Assembly: GCA_000349905.1 (NCBI GenBank)
Contig: KB722737.1
Span: 333,327-397,326, forward strand
DNA length: 64,000 nucleotides
Source: Volvariella volvacea V23
Taxonomy: Eukaryota > Basidiomycota > Agaricomycetes > Agaricales > Pluteaceae
Direction of reading: 5' to 3'
The position numbers were made by a program, and so were the translations under genes. Positions 11,728-22,316 of the stretch are shown piece after piece. The notes beneath the pieces are model-generated. The model saw only the letters and a list, made by a program, of their open reading frames with translations. It did not search any database and was not told the origin of the DNA. Position 1 is the stretch's first letter. Every line of letters begins with the position of its first letter.

Positions 11728-13731
11728 ATGGATCTCAGTGCTCAGGCTAAAGCCCTGGTCCAAGGGATGGCACCTGAGGTGTGCTGCCACCCATACATTT
11801 GATCCCCCTTTATTTCAATAACTGTATGCGTCTAGATTTCCCAACTTAAGGATAGCTCGGAAGGGTACGGTTCCCTTCTTCGAGTGGGTGTAGATCAACT
11901 GTGGCACATTCCACCAGATTTCCAGCCGAGGGAAAGATCGAAGCCCAGATCTTAAGCTTTCTTTCTCAACTGGCTGCCGTTACAAAAAATCATGGAGAAG
12001 AAGAGTGTTGTTCCCCGAAGCAAGCTGGACGGCCCAAAGTGGAGTTACGTCTGACAAACCGAAGGTTGCATTATCTCCCTTCCGATTCAGTGCAAGCTAA
12101 TCGTGGCCGTAGAACAGGGGAGCACCGTACACTTCGATATCCACGCAAGTCGCACATGGGCAGTGCGAGGCCACTGGGTAGGACCAGTACTATCCAGAGC
12201 TGCACATATATGCTCATTCAAATCAGCACAAGCGTTCCGCATCATGGACTTGAGCCATGAAGCAATTTCAAAGGGGATCCCGATGACAAAAAGGTGAAAA
12301 TTCTGGGCCTCTCTGTACAAACTGGTCACCGATTGTGAAATGTTCTTAGGGACTTGTATTACAACGACATGCCACTGTTCAGATCTCAGAGAGTGGTTGA
12401 CCGCGTATACACACCTATTCATCACGCTTGACCTGCACTGAGGTTTGTGCTTAGCTGGTTGACGACCTCGCTGCCACCATGGACCTCGAGAGAGCGGATC
12501 TGCATATCGTAGGCTGAGCTTCGAGACTTCCTGTGATGTTCTGATGCAACGTACACTCCCCTGACAGCGCGCATCCTCAAAGGGGCTCGTGTGTGGAACT
12601 AGCCTCGCTATTCACCTTATAACAGGCGAGCGTCTGCAGTGTAACGACGCAGAGGTATTTTCTCAACCTCAGCTGCATATTTGGGCGATAGAATATGTGT
12701 AAAACAGGGTACGTTGATTCCTGTGGGCGAGGATGTCAAATCCTTTGAAATAGCCGGGGACCTACTCTGGGTGCTTGTTGTCGAAAAAGAGGTTCCTACG
12801 TCCTACAGAACAGTTTTCTATAATTATGCTAATATTTCTTCTAGGCTGTATTCCAAACTCTCTGTAAATGGCAGCTGTCGAAGCACTCTGCATTACTTGG
12901 ACCTGGGCTCATCATTACTGTAACTTACTCCTCCATGTTTTCTACCGCAATCTACTCACTCTTATCAGGGTAAAGGTTATCCGGACATGGCCACCCGATA
13001 CCTTCTGAAAATGCTATCGGACTGCTTGCCTTCGGGGTAAATATCAACTCCTCATAGATCGGACTGGGCTGAGAGTGAGCAAGTGTCCCAATCCTTGCAC
13101 TTGTCGACGGTGATCCCTACGGAATTGACATCATGGCTACCTACAAGTATGGAAGTCAGAGCCTAGCCCATGAAGCCGAAAAAATCGCTGCTAAACGCGT
13201 GAAGTGGTTAGGCCTGTGGGCCAGTGAACTTAACGACTTGGGTATCGACAAGGGAGATCTGATTCCTATTACCAGGCATGATGAGAAGAAGGTACGAAAC
13301 TATGTGGTACACAACGCGAGCATCGCTTATCGCAACCAGGCCCATTCTATACTGCAAAGGCATTACTTGCCTCGACGTTGGAGGTGGGGCAAACGGACTT
13401 AGTTTTCCTTTACATCACCCTAGATTTTTGTCCCTAGAAAGGAGCTTATGCACATGCTGCATACTAGACGCAAGGCAGAAATCGAGGTTCTTTCAAATGC
13501 ATTGACAGTAGTCGATCCAGATAGAGGGACGATAGAAGGGGTAGGGGTGAGCTATGCATATCAACCTGTTAAGTTGCGTGCTGACACAATGACAAGCCCA
13601 TCGCTGAAGCCGCTCTAAAGGCTCATAGAACCGCACCTGCTGAGCGACCCCCCTTACTGCAATACTTATTACTAAAGATCATGGCGGAAGTGGAGAAGGC
13701 TCAAAAGCAAGAGGGGCAATTAAGGGGGTAA
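11728..13731 (+). CDS. SPO11: Spo11, meiotic DNA double-strand-break transesterase
   Basis: Topoisomerase VI A-subunit homologue that makes the breaks starting meiotic recombination. Assembled from about eleven short exons with GT...AG borders. In order: KIEAQILSFLSQLAA; VELRLTNRR; LRYPRKSHMGSARPL; AFRIMDLSHEAISKGIPMTK; then RDLYYNDMPLFRSQRVVD, the winged-helix motif with the catalytic Tyr (second Y of YY); LVDDLAATMDLERADLHI; SSKGLVCGTSLAIHLI. The Toprim domain has VLVVEKEAVFQTL (metal-binding Glu), IITGKGYPDMATRYLL and ALVDGDPYGIDIMATYKYG (DxD). KWLGLWASELNDL and RKELMHMLHTRRKAEIEVL close the domain. The short C-terminal tail ends in QKQEGQLRG. All catalytic residues are present, so it looks functional. 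The second intron is only about 38 bp. The start ATG at 11728 gives a plausible short N-terminus. Confidence 0.9.
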
Positions 13732-13848
13732 CGCATACATTACACTCAATTGTTGTATGTAGGTCGATGAAGCGTCCATCTTGGGGTACATAGATAATAA
13801 GTCCATAGAAATTGAGAAAACCAGCCTCGGGTATAATATTGTAAATGA

Positions 13849-15480
13849 CTACGAGTAAGAAGGAGGAGGATCTGACGACCCAGCAGTACCGCTACGGCCC
13901 TCGTTCGCGCGTTGCTGTCTCTTCTCATTATCGGCTTCTAATGCCTTCTGGTGAATCCGCATCTCACTGTGAAGAGGTGACATAGTACGCGCGTTATTAG
14001 TGCTAGCACTTGGTATTTGTGTCGCGGACGATGAAGAAATAGGGAGCGGAGTAACTGCCAAAGTCTGTCCAGGTTCTAAGATGATGACTGGGCTTTGGGC
14101 TTGTGGTGATAAGGGCGGAGAACTCGGGGCTGAAGATCTGAACAATGTCGTTGGTGCACTGTTGCCTTGCCCGTCAGCTGACCCTGAGAGGCTGTCATGA
14201 GGGTTGTCCAATGGACCCTCCAGGTGTAAGACAGAGTGTAAGCTGTAGGTAGGAGGAGGAGGAACTGAGGGCGGTAGAGTTCCCTCTGTCCGAGTACCCC
14301 CGGCGTGATTGTCGTCCAAGTGCGTACTACGTACATTTCCGGCATTGCCCATCTGTTGGGGTGGTTGGTATGCGCCAGACATCGAACGATCGTGTGCACG
14401 AGCCAGCACGGCATTCGGGAGCAGCGGTGTATGTTGGGACATGTCCGTAACTGCGGAAGTAGCTCCAACAGAGGCACTGGAAGAGCCTGGAACGAGGATC
14501 GCACCGTGAGGGCGTTTCCTGGAGATGCGTCGACGCCTCCAGAAATGCGCAGCAAGCATGGCAAGTAGACCGAGAACGATCGCTGTGTTGAATCTAATCA
14601 GTTATGCACTCATGTTGTGAACTGGGCAGTACTACCTATCGCAATGACGATGCCTGCAATTCCTCCCTTGGGAAAGCCACCACCTGAAGAAGTGGAATCG
14701 GTATCATGATCGCCGGAGAGGTTATTAGAGTCTGGAGATGCTGTTGGGAGTCCTGATATTGTTGCCGTCGGTGCCGGACTCAGGTCACTTTGCTGTGATA
14801 CAGTTTGGGATACCTGTGGTGTCTGAGTACTGGAATGACCACATACTCAATGCACTGTTCAGAGTATTGTTGAAGGATATCACTTACTCTGCTTCGCTGC
14901 CTAATGCGCTGTTGCTTCCACCACTAGTTGAGGTGTGGTGTCCCACCCCCTCCGCTTGTCCAGAGTGGCTGGTGGTACAAACACCTCGGCGACAACTCTC
15001 GCTCTCCGAGTCCGAGTCCGAGTCCGAGTCCGAGTCGCTGTCACCGTCCTCATCCTCATCCTCTTCGTCTTCGTCCCCTCTTTGTCGTCTATTTTCGAGT
15101 AATGATATTTGAGCAAGGGCACTCGTATGAAACAATGGAATACACATACTTGACGAAATATGCGCGAGCCCCACGTCCTTGCAGGACCACGGATAGCTTC
15201 AAAAGTCCAGAGGCCAGAGATGTTGGTTGTAAGAGCATTACTGGGAGACGACAGACATGAACCCGAATTGTTGTAGTAAATCTCGGGGTTCCGTGTACCC
15301 CAGTTCAGCCCGCTATTATAAACATGGAAAGGCAATTATCTACGCATACTTCCGAGACGGCGCCTTGTCGAAGCCAGAGAAGTGCCCAGATATAAGGTCG
15401 CCAAAGAAGCAGCCAACACAGCCAAGACGCTGGTGACGTAGAGCGCATACACGGCAAGCAGCCCGAATGCGAGCATTGCC
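13849..15480 (-). CDS. Single-pass membrane protein with Ser/Asp repeat and PPxY tail
   Basis: The C-terminal part is clear. An ectodomain stretch rich in Ser/Thr/Pro (SQTVSQQSDLSPAPTATISG) leads to GGFPKGGIAGIVIAI, spliced to AIVLGLLAMLAAHFWRRRR. That gives one membrane segment with a basic stop-transfer. The cytoplasmic tail of about 230 residues carries PPPPTYS and ends in DPPPSYS, two PPxY-type motifs that recruit WW-domain ubiquitin ligases (Rsp5/NEDD4). Upstream, an acidic run of Asp/Glu and (SerAsp/SerGlu) repeats is encoded by the TCCGAG tandem repeat. A further upstream exon candidate (15160-15330) has NWGTRNPEIYYNNSGS and TTNISGLW, with N-glycosylation sequons. The N-terminal exons are not resolved: open, Cys-containing frames continue to about 15790, and a hydrophobic stretch lies at 15360-15475. 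The protein type is well supported; the 5' end is not. Confidence 0.6.
15004..15076. repeat. TCCGAG hexanucleotide repeat followed by CTCATC/CTTCGT tract
   Basis: About five to six tandem TCCGAG units (15005-15035) are followed by short CATCCT and CTTCGT repeats to about 15076. Read on the minus strand they encode (Glu/Asp)n then alternating Ser-Asp and Ser-Glu in the ectodomain of the membrane protein. Length is likely to vary between strains. Confidence 0.85.
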
Positions 15481-16185
15481 TGACAACATATTCAGTCTGG
15501 TGAGATCAAGAACGTCTCTGTCAAGCACCTGTCGGACGACAGAGATTCTTCTCCTCGGACTTGCGACGTCTGGGACACTTCTGCTGCGTACGATACACCG
15601 CCTTGATAGTCCATCGAGTGCTCACCAGCACGGGCCTCCAAAGCTGAATCTGGGCGCACAAGGTACTCCGTGAACTGCGTGTTGTGGAGTGCGCTGTAGT
15701 GCCCCAGTCTCGACGAACACGCTGGGCATTGCACAAACTGCACGGCGATAGTGCGGTCTTCGTCGACGGCATTCTCTCGATGCCCCACTTTGCAATTGAG
15801 ATCGGTGGAGACTGCACTTTGTCCAGCACTGCCTCATGAGCCCAACCTGAAGGTCACAACCGCAACGAGGCATCCAGCCGGGAGTATCCGAATGGCAAAC
15901 TCAATAAGATGATGCAATATCGTAGTCCAAGTCGTACAAATCCGAGCTTTACAAATCTACATTACATCGAAAGAACAAATGGGTAAGATACTTGTGTATC
16001 AAAAAGAAGACAATGTGCGCAGAATGCATAACGAGTTCTGGTGGTATAGAAGCAAAAGAGGGGAGCATAGCAGCAAGACATGGGTGGTCACGCATATATC
16101 GAGGAAAATCGGCATAACGAGAAGGAGAGCGCATGGGACGTAAGCACGTGAAGCATCAAGGGAGCAAGTCCATGGGACCGGCAGT
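15481..16185. other. Unresolved region upstream of the membrane protein
   Basis: About 700 bp between the resolved exons of the membrane protein and the CDC6 stop. A minus-strand frame at 15492-15788, open for some 98 codons, contains CPACSSRLGHYSALHNTQFT and could be an N-terminal exon of the membrane protein. The part from 15900 to 16185 looks non-coding and AT-richer. Confidence 0.35.
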
Positions 16186-18344
16186 TCAACCTTCAGTAGC
16201 ATCCTCGAACCCGAGCACTGCGCTCTGTATCGTTGATTTGGCTCGTTCAATGTTCTTCAATTCTTTGTTCATCCTACTTTTTTCTCGTTCCCAGAGGTTG
16301 TATAGCTCTGTCTCACGGGCATCTCGTTCTATTCCAGATGGGACCTCTAAAATCCCAAGCCCTCTCAAGACCTCGTCCGCCCACACTCCGGGAGCAAGAC
16401 GCACCTCGGAAGACCCGGCACTCGACGATTTGCCTGGTCCGAAGGAGGTCGTGCGGCCGAGGGATCTCTTTTTGGAGGGGGACAAGAAGAGAGAGGTAGA
16501 GGACATCGCAATAGATTCCATGGTAACAAGGCCGGAGACTTCAAGAATGCCAACCAAATCGCAAAACTCCCCACGAGATACAGGTTCTAATATGTCCACA
16601 TCTCCGCGGGTAAGAATAGTCGTGTAGAAGGAATGCAGCTGTGTAATTTCAATGCTAGCATTAGGACATCCTGGGACGACATTGGTGGTTGATTGGGCAC
16701 GTTTGGTAGGGGAAGATGGTGTCCTTCGAGGTGTGGATGTAAGCGATGAGTTTGTGGGCGTCGTTGAAGATAAGTTCAGTCCCGTCTCAAGTCTCTTCGA
16801 GGCAATGACCAAGGACAAGAGCGCCAGCCGTGCTTGGAACCCAAGGTTCTTAACTTTGGTCACTATGGCGCTGGTGCTCGATGTTGCTGCTGCTGGAGCA
16901 ACAGGGATGGAGATGGACGCTGCCCGCGGAGCGGAAGGAGCAAAAGCTTTCATTGCAGCAAGGACATGATTGGGTGTAACCGTTGGTGAAGGGGCACTGA
17001 GAGGATTGATGTCAGTCGATGCTGTTGCAGCCGTAATAGCCAGGTCGATGGCGCCGCGTAGAACTTCGAAAAGACTTCGTACGTCTCCTGTAAGGCCCGC
17101 AATTTTTTTCGTAAGTAGCGTGAGGGTGGCAGTTGGAAGGAATTTTTTGGCTTCTGCATCCGAGGCTGCATGATTTGGGCTAGTCGATTGGTATAGAGGA
17201 GCTAGACGAGATTGCAAAATGGAGAGCAACTGATTGGGTGTATAAGGAGCAAAATGAAGCGTTTGAATGTCAACTGAAAGGGAAGTAGTAGTTCCAATTG
17301 TGGATGTTAGGGTATGGGTATTAGCAATACCAATCAATCGGAGGTTGGAACCCAAGTCAGCAGGAAGTGAGAACAGGGCATTCAGGGACTGGGTATTTGA
17401 GACAATGTGATCGAGTTCGTCCAGCAAAAGAACACTGCAAGGAGAGTCAGTACAGTTGAGAATTCACACGATGGATACCTACCATTTTCGACAGAGGCTG
17501 GAAACTAGGGTCTCCACAGTTTCCCTAGTGTTTCTCTGTTTAGAGCGGCTGGCAGAGGACTGGGCGCCTGTCCTTAAATCCTCAACAAGTCGCTCCCATA
17601 GAGCATCAATGCTATTCAAAGCCATGCAATTGATGGTGATGACCAAACAATCACTTAGTTGCAGAGAACCCAGGACAGAATTTACGAGTGCCGTCTTTCC
17701 AGAGCCTGGTGCTCCAGAAATATACAAGCTATAAGGGCCCCGTTTGGCATCTGCGCCAACAAAGGCTTGGATGAAATTGAGGATAGTTTCACGTTCAGCC
17801 TCGCGTCCGGCAATAGTAATCTCCTCGCTGTTGCATGTAGGGCGGAGTAATGCTTTAGCACGAGCATGTATAGGTAGCACGAATGTAGGTGGAGATGGTG
17901 GAGGTGTGGCAATAGTAAGGTGGGAAACACCAGTGGCAGGAGTTGAGAGGGCCAGTGAGGTTGTCGAGGCGTGACGCTTGACTGGTAATGTGGATCAACA
18001 ACTCTAAGAACGGTCTAAATGCTACTTTGGGTTTACTCACCAGCCCTTGAACGCGTTGCGGATTTGACTACCTCTGTTGTTGTTCTTCTCAGGGAGCGGG
18101 TAACACGCGATTGGCTGGGCGGAATATCTACACTTCCCTCTGGACTCGATGGGGGGACATTCTCCTTATTTGATTCACCATCATCCAACTTGATGGAGGT
18201 GCGTATCCTCTTGGGATTGGGTGTGGAATCAGGCGTTTGTAGCTGCTCCGTTTTCGAGTGTGCAGACGAGGTAGGTGGCGACTCAGTGTGCAAATGAGCG
18301 CGTTTTCCAAGGACAGCACTGGATGAGGAACGCGTCGTCGGCAT
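16186..18344 (-). CDS. CDC6: Cdc6/Cdc18 AAA+ replication licensing factor
   Basis: Loads the MCM helicase at ORC-bound origins in G1. Three exons: 18344-18041, 17981-17483 and 17434-16186. The N-terminal exon is a Ser/Pro-rich regulatory tail with Lys/Arg clusters (NPKRIRTSIK) and several SP/TP sites (SPPTS, TPDSTP, PPSSPEG), as expected for CDK control. The AAA+ core has EITIAGREAERETILNFI, Walker A SGAPGSGKTALVN, Walker B VLLLDELDHIV (completed across the second intron), sensor 1 region LRLIGIANTHTL and sensor 2 region KKIAGLTGDVRSLFEVLRGA. A winged-helix C-terminal domain follows (LGFQARLALLSLVIASKRLE to RGEFCDLVGILEVSGLV). A Ser-rich insert splits the last part. Domain order and motifs distinguish it from ORC1. 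Two ACGCGT boxes lie about 130 bp upstream of the ATG. Confidence 0.93.
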
Positions 18345-19072
18345 ACTGAGATCCGCCCAACTATTTGGGGATGGTTATGGCCTGAGCAAGGAGTGGTATG
18401 TACGGGAGCCAGCAATAAAAACCGTCTATTTCTCGGCTAGTGCCACCATTTTCGAACTCCGCTTCCGTCAACGCGTCAACGCGTTAGGCCTCACGTGCCT
18501 CCGCGTCCCACTAATTGCCACTTTCGCGTCCTCTCCAGAGCTTCGCCGTGCTGGTCCGTTCTCCTCTCAGCTCCCGGGGCAGGGGCCAAACTGTAAGGAC
18601 GCAGCATCGGCCCTCTCGACTGGGGAACCAGCTGCTGTCGACGGGCGTCCTTCATCGCAATGCCACCAGTGCTGCCCGATCATGAGGGCAACGTCCACTG
18701 GCACTCTGTGCATGGTCCGGTGCCATGGAGAGTTTTTTGCAAGGAGCCGGAGTTTGATGTCATTCCCAGTATCGGATGCTTATGCCCAAGCCTGGGCCGA
18801 TGGACAGCCTCAATATAGTTCGTTAACCGCAAACGCGTGGCCTGCCAGTGGCCCTGAATACTCGTTCCGTCGCCAGATATGTACTGCCGCCTTGCCTGTT
18901 TTTCAATTTCAACATTATGCACCATCAACCACTCGTTCCTCTCATCGCCCTTATTTTATGAGTAACAGCGTCCTTCTTTGTTAAAGCTACCCTCTCTATC
19001 AACAGCCAACAAAGCCCTCCAGTTTTCGCTTACTTCACTCCCTTCACCTGCTTGGAATAGTCAATCAGGACA
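18345..19072. other. Divergent intergenic region, CDC6 / orphan protein
   Basis: 728 bp between two divergently oriented genes, including the MCB pair. A 53-codon open frame starts at 18660 on the plus strand (begins MPPVLPDHEGNVHWHS) and a longer overlapping frame lies at 18682-18984; neither shows recognisable features. The 18900-19070 part is pyrimidine-rich and resembles a 5' leader. Confidence 0.4.
18471..18484. promoter_or_regulatory. Two adjacent MluI cell-cycle boxes (MCB) upstream of CDC6
   Basis: ACGCGT occurs at 18471-18476 and 18479-18484, two bases apart, 127-140 bp upstream of the CDC6 ATG. MCB elements bind MBF (Mbp1/Swi6-type, or Cdc10 complexes) and drive G1/S transcription; fission yeast cdc18 is a known target. 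A CACGTG E-box follows at about 18493. Confidence 0.65.
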
Positions 19073-20188
19073 ATGCTGCATCGGGCGCATCGTCAAGCAC
19101 TTCCTACGGCTCACTTTGCGCTAGCAACACTCTATACTACCTCACCCATGCCGGAGCCCGTCCCACAATCAGGACACGACCCTCATTGTATGCCCCTCGG
19201 CGCTTTGGAGCGTTTGCGCAGAATACGCTCAAAGCTGTTCAAGAGGTCAGAATCACTGTTTTATCGTAATGACGACGTCAGTGTCACGAACTTTTTTTGC
19301 AGGTCAAACAGAACGAACCCCCGTGACCTCCAATACTCTAGGTCGGTGGGATTTCCGCCCGCACCACCAAGTACACAGGGGCAAAGGCCAGCCTATCGAG
19401 GGGCAAGCTCCTTACAGAAGACAGACATCCACCTTGTTGTGGACATTTCTCCGGAGTCTATACGAGAATATAACAGTACGGCCTGGCCCAAACACCCAGA
19501 CGATGATAGGGATGATACTGTTAGATTGGCAGTTGGGCAATCCGGTCGCCCACCTCTGACAGCCCTCAATCACTCCATTCCCAATCAATCGCCACCGCAA
19601 CCACCACCAACTAAAGTACCCTCAACCCACGCTTTCCCAACTTCGCCGAGTGCAGTAGAGCTGACGCACTTTCCATCTATGACTCATCACTCGTGTCCTG
19701 ACACAACAACAGACCGATTGCAAGAGCCAAGGCGCAGAGTTCAAACCGCTCAACAGCCAAAGAGAACCCCCCAGTATCCACGACAACGTGCCAACACTTC
19801 AGTATCTACATACCCACCCATCGCTCACCCCGGATTTCTACACCCTCACCGACCAGACGAGTATCCTGGACGCGCGTCTGGGTATTTGTCGATACCAACG
19901 CCCCCCACAAACTATCCTGGGTCTCCAGTCAAACGCTGTCTCCTAAGCGCACCAGAGTATCCCGCAACCAGGGTTCGGGATAGGAGCGTCGGTGCACAGC
20001 CTATCGTTCGCTTGGGTCCACAGTGCAAGCCTGCCACTCCCGCTTTATCGACAGGGCTAGTAATACCTATGCGAACAAGGAAATTATCGGCACCCGATAT
20101 CACTGCAAATGCATCCTCGCATGCAGTTGTTACTGCTCCTTCCCAAGAACATCATCGCCCTAGACTCAAGTCAAGTCCTAGGACCTAA
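19073..20188 (+). CDS. Orphan disordered Pro/Ser-rich protein
   Basis: A continuous plus-strand frame of 371 codons. I do not recognise it. After a basic segment (ALERLRRIRSKLFKRSES) it is almost all low-complexity Pro, Ser, Thr, His and Arg, including PPQPPPTKVPSTHAFPTSP and YPGSPVKRCLLSAPEYPATR. No membrane segment or catalytic motif is visible. A possible intron acceptor (TTTTTTTGCAG near 19302) means the true structure may have two exons; the start could also be MPEPVPQSG at 19147. A frame this long without stops in DNA of about 50% GC is unlikely by chance, and its codon composition resembles the neighbours, so I treat it as a real but lineage-restricted gene. Function unknown. Confidence 0.5.
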   Translation: MLHRAHRQALPTAHFALATLYTTSPMPEPVPQSGHDPHCMPLGALERLRRIRSKLFKRSESLFYRNDDVSVTNFFCRSNRTNPRDLQYSRSVGFPPAPPSTQGQRPAYRGASSLQKTDIHLVVDISPESIREYNSTAWPKHPDDDRDDTVRLAVGQSGRPPLTALNHSIPNQSPPQPPPTKVPSTHAFPTSPSAVELTHFPSMTHHSCPDTTTDRLQEPRRRVQTAQQPKRTPQYPRQRANTSVSTYPPIAHPGFLHPHRPDEYPGRASGYLSIPTPPTNYPGSPVKRCLLSAPEYPATRVRDRSVGAQPIVRLGPQCKPATPALSTGLVIPMRTRKLSAPDITANASSHAVVTAPSQEHHRPRLKSSPRT

Positions 20189-20506
20189 ATTGAAGATTTT
20201 GCCATTATCCATGCACTCAAGTTTCCATCTGCCTCGCTTATCTGACGACATTAACGTTCATTTTTTGCTCCATACAATCCCTCGTTTGTTGATAGGACTC
20301 GGTTCTCCTTTGTAGTATGTATCATAGGTACTGGTACCCCCACTGTCCGATATTGCACATCTTGGCATTTGATCTCTCGGCATTTGCATATTCTGGAGTT
20401 CACTGTGTTGTACCACTGATAGCACAATGTACAGATTTGACATATAGCTCTAACGGAACACCGGGCCGTAGTCCAACCAGCAGTTGCAGAGTGCGCGCTC
20501 AGTATT
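20189..20506. other. Short intergenic region
   Basis: 318 bp between the orphan gene and the mitochondrial factor on the same strand. It is AT-richer than the flanks and should hold the 3' UTR of one gene and the promoter of the next. Nothing specific recognised. Confidence 0.4.
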
Positions 20507-20512
20507 GTGACC

Positions 20513-22200
20513 ATGTTTCTCCGCGCGACAATTCGCCGCCTACCTCAAGTACTCCGGCCGTCCCAACGTCTACTACCAACCCCCGGTCGTCTTTTCTCAG
20601 ATGCACCACACGGCAAGGACAAGCCATTTCCCATCGACCCACTGGTTGTGGATGTGCTCGAATCCTCCCAACTAGAAACCACAGAGCCAGTCAAACGGAG
20701 GAGGGGTCCCAAAAAGAGGGTTGTTGTACTCGAAGGCCCTTCAGCTGCCCTCCCCTCCGTTGACGAGTGGAAGAAATACATTCCTGTCACACATGCAACC
20801 AAATTTCGCGTTTCACTGAGAAAGCCCGAAACTGCAGACATGGTCGCTGAGGCATTCGTACCAAACGGATCGAGGGACAAGGTCATAGTCGAAGCCTTCC
20901 CTGGTGTGTGCCCCGTTTTCGTGACCCCTTTGCTCTCAATAACTCGAGCATTTGTCAAGGACCGGGGCAGTTGACGAGGTCGTTGCTACAGCTACCGAAG
21001 GAGAGAATACGAAAAATCATCGTGTTAGAGGACCAGGAGATCTATTTGAACTACCTCCAAGTACGCGTGCTATATTATTGTTCGGGTAATCAATACTGAT
21101 TCTCTCGGAATTGCAGCCATTGGAGGAGCAGGACCCGAGAGTGAAGGTGCTACCCTTAGATGGGTATAGGTGGGAATCATACGAGACTCTGGAAAAACTC
21201 GGAGTGCTTAATGAGGTGCAGAAGCTCGCATGGACGGATGGCGGTGTGTCTGCTAAGTACCTTGTCCTGCAAGTCACTCACCGCGTGTACTTCAGTGCAT
21301 CCACACTTGCAGTTCATATCTCACCTACCATCAAACGTAATGGGCGAACAACTGATCGCTCAACTATTTCGAAGTATACCCGATCGCCAGTGGCTATTCC
21401 AGTATGGCCGTGTCCCACTGAGCTTCGTGCTCACAGAACACCTGTGGAAGGTATGTCCTCTCTCTCGGCTTTGAGTAGCCCAAGCCGAGAGTAGCCCATG
21501 ATTTATTCTGCGTACCCAGCGCGTCTCTGCTTCTAGTGAATCAAAAACACGCTGCAAGCTTAGTGTTATTGCAGAAGCTACAGCAAATTATAGCGAAGCA
21601 GTACCTTATGAATCCCTCCAGCCTTACGAGGATCATTTCCATCCCGCCCGCCCATCACTTAGCACGCCAGTGGAGAAAAAGGCCAACAAACGCCCCGGAA
21701 ACCCGTTCCAAGCCATTAACATCATACCCCTGGAAAATCAGGTTTGGATGCTACTGAATTGCTCGTCTTGTCGATATCTGACAGCCACGAAACATGTGTA
21801 GGTGATATCTAGGGGCAGACTGGATCAATGGGACTACTGTCTTCGACGATTGTTTGTCAAAAAAGCGACGCCTCTGAAGTCAGCTATGAGGTATTTCATT
21901 AGTCTCCCAAGTGCTTGCCTCCCACCGAGTGTTCTGCTCCTTTAGCTCTCTAGCCCCAGGCGCGCAGGTCTTGATTAAGAAAATTTCTGACCCAGCGCTA
22001 CCGATCGACGAACGAGTTGATGTCAAGACACTAGTTCGTCAACTATCAATCAATGACTGGCAAATTATACTCAAGGCATTTGGTGAATGGCCGTTTGCGC
22101 CAGAGGTATTTGTCTACCCTATCGCATGCTCCTGGCTTCTCTCACCGGGCACCTACAGGACCTCTCTATCGACACCTCTTATGGAATGAAAGAAGTCTAG
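20513..22200 (+). CDS. MTF1: Mitochondrial transcription factor B / Mtf1-like (KsgA-fold)
   Basis: Member of the rRNA adenine dimethyltransferase fold family. Such proteins in fungal mitochondria act as transcription initiation factor with the mitochondrial RNA polymerase. The N-terminus (MFLRATIRRLPQVLRPSQR) is Arg-rich and lacks acidic residues, as in a mitochondrial presequence. SAM-fold motif I is rebuilt across the first intron (exon 1 ends 20903, exon 2 starts 20960): KVIVEAFPGPGQLTRSLL, followed by IRKIIVLEDQEIYL (motif II acid). Motif IV, normally N/D-L-P-Y/F, reads SHLPSN here. The C-terminal part has WDYCLRRLFVKKATPLKSAM, typical of TFB1M/KsgA proteins, and ends in DLSIDTSYGMKEV. 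Six short introns. The lost motif IV argues for a transcription factor rather than an active methylase; that is inference. An ATG two codons upstream (20507) is an alternative start. Confidence 0.78.
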
Positions 22201-22316
22201 ATTCCATACTACTTAGCAGTGATACTAGCAAACAATATTATAGTTACATGGGTCAACATTCGCTGCGATTAGTTGTACTTTAGTATGTTGGATACTCCTA
22301 GATGTGAGTAAATAAT

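Noticed and set aside
15492..15873. Separate small gene on the minus strand upstream of the membrane protein
   Set aside because: Three overlapping frames are open and no start, signal peptide or splice set gives one consistent protein; kept as a possible N-terminal exon instead.
18660..18984. Short ORFs upstream of the orphan gene at 19073
   Set aside because: Overlapping frames on both strands, no domain, probably 5' region of the divergent genes.
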